64,000 nucleotides of DNA from Anseranas semipalmata (lineage: Eukaryota; Chordata; Aves; Anseriformes; Anseranatidae). The notes beneath the pieces are model-generated. The model was not told the origin of the DNA. It saw only the letters and a program-made list of their open reading frames with translations, and ran no database searches. Position 1 is the first letter of the stretch; every line of letters starts with the position of its first letter. Location: positions 429,079 through 493,078 of the forward strand of contig VXAA01002199.1 in NCBI GenBank assembly GCA_013399115.1, in the 5' to 3' direction. Below, piece by piece: positions 63,535-64,000 of the stretch. Made by a program: the position numbers and the translations under genes.

Positions 63535-63563
63535 AGACCTCCCAGACCGAGGGCATCGGCCCT

Positions 63564-63593
63564 GGGGTGTGGGGTCCCTCTGGGACGCGGGGG
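63564..63593 (+). other. Canonical G-quadruplex motif
   Basis: Four G runs (63564-63567, 63571-63574, 63582-63584, 63589-63593) are separated by loops of 3, 7 and 4 bases (TGT, TCCCTCT, ACGC). This satisfies the usual G3+ N1-7 rule on the plus strand. It lies about 125 bp upstream of the TATA-like sequence. Confidence 0.75.
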
Positions 63594-64000
63594 TGAGCAT
63601 CTGGTGAGCACGTGACATTTATTATGGGATGGTTAGGGTACGCACCAAGGGTGTGGAGAGGGAGAGTTCAAGGAGGAGCAGGAGTGGGAGACTGAAGGGA
63701 AAAGGGGATAAAGGCCACATAAAAACCGGCATCTGGTCAGTGTGCTTGTCTGGCCGTGCCCTGCACCTGATCAGAGGAGCCTGTCCTGTCCTCTCACTGA
63801 ACTCCATTTCTAACTCTCCTTATGGGTGAGGGGCTCTCTAATCTTTGTTCTGTGTGCGTGTGTGTGTATGGAGGTCTAAATGCATCAGCTGGGGCAGGAA
63901 GATGGGTCACTGGGGCTGGTGCATCTGTGGTGCCAGCAACTGGAGTGGGTGCTCATGTCAGCGCCTGATTGCTAGTCAGTTATCAGGGCAGACTAGTCGG

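Larger units (their letters stand above)
63380..64000 (+). mobile_element. Probable LTR-like or other GC-rich avian repeat, runs off the end
   Basis: Composition changes abruptly at about 63380. Positions 63381-63600 count 72% GC with 10 CpG (observed/expected about 0.36). Downstream come TATA-like words (GATAAAG and CATAAAAAC at about 63707-63726), a moderately GC-rich segment that could be an R/U5-like region, a TG-rich run (63855-63870) and 'ccagcaactggagtgggtg'. An AT-poor upstream block, then a TATA-like box, then a transcribed-region-like block resembles an endogenous-retrovirus LTR. I see no coding domain, primer-binding site or TG...CA ends with a target duplication. A host promoter is the alternative. 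Open frames on both strands (63338-63618) reflect high GC. Confidence 0.4.

Noticed and set aside
1..64000. CRISPR array, prophage, operon or other bacterial system
   Set aside because: No spaced direct repeats, no dense long reading frames and no ribosome-binding-site pattern; the CR1 copies show this is bird DNA.

Overview
This window looks like bird nuclear DNA. The evidence is four copies of the CR1 LINE. Their 3' ends carry the avian-type sequence around 'atagaatcatagaatgg' or its complement, ending in a short octamer repeat rather than a poly-A tail. CR1 of this form is the dominant interspersed repeat of birds; the species cannot be named from this. The sequence is AT-rich and CpG-poor, full of simple repeats, and has two assembly gaps plus one lone N. 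It reads as intergenic DNA or the inside of a very large intron.

I recognise no host protein-coding gene, tRNA, rRNA or known small RNA. Most open frames are 60-130 codons, as expected by chance at this length and base composition. The two longest are a 181-codon frame at 6312-6857 in a GC-rich pocket and a 151-codon frame at 38534-38989. The second is the C-terminal end of the CR1 reverse-transcriptase protein, the only protein family I can identify here.

Layout. 1-31 kb: unique AT-rich DNA with homopolymer tracts, three GC-rich pockets (about 3.89-4.14, 6.45-7.05 and 18.5-18.8 kb), a 40-bp tandem duplication at 18.39 kb, a 12-bp inverted repeat at 24.13 kb and an assembly gap at 29.05 kb whose two edges carry the same 14 bases. 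31-47 kb: all four CR1 copies (31.1, 36.0, 38.5 and 46.7 kb), a 130-bp CpG-dense patch at 42.9 kb, and three purine/pyrimidine microsatellites (43.2, 44.7 and 46.5 kb). 47-63.3 kb: unique AT-rich DNA with simple repeats, small hairpins and a second gap in a T run at 54.57 kb. 63.38-64 kb: a sharp change to GC-rich, CpG-containing sequence with a G-quadruplex motif and TATA-like boxes, which I read as a probable LTR-type or other GC-rich avian repeat running off the end.

No operon, CRISPR array, prokaryotic system or coherent new multi-gene system is visible. The items most worth checking are the CpG-dense patch at 42.92-43.05 kb, the terminal GC-rich block, and the apparently false gap at 29.05 kb.
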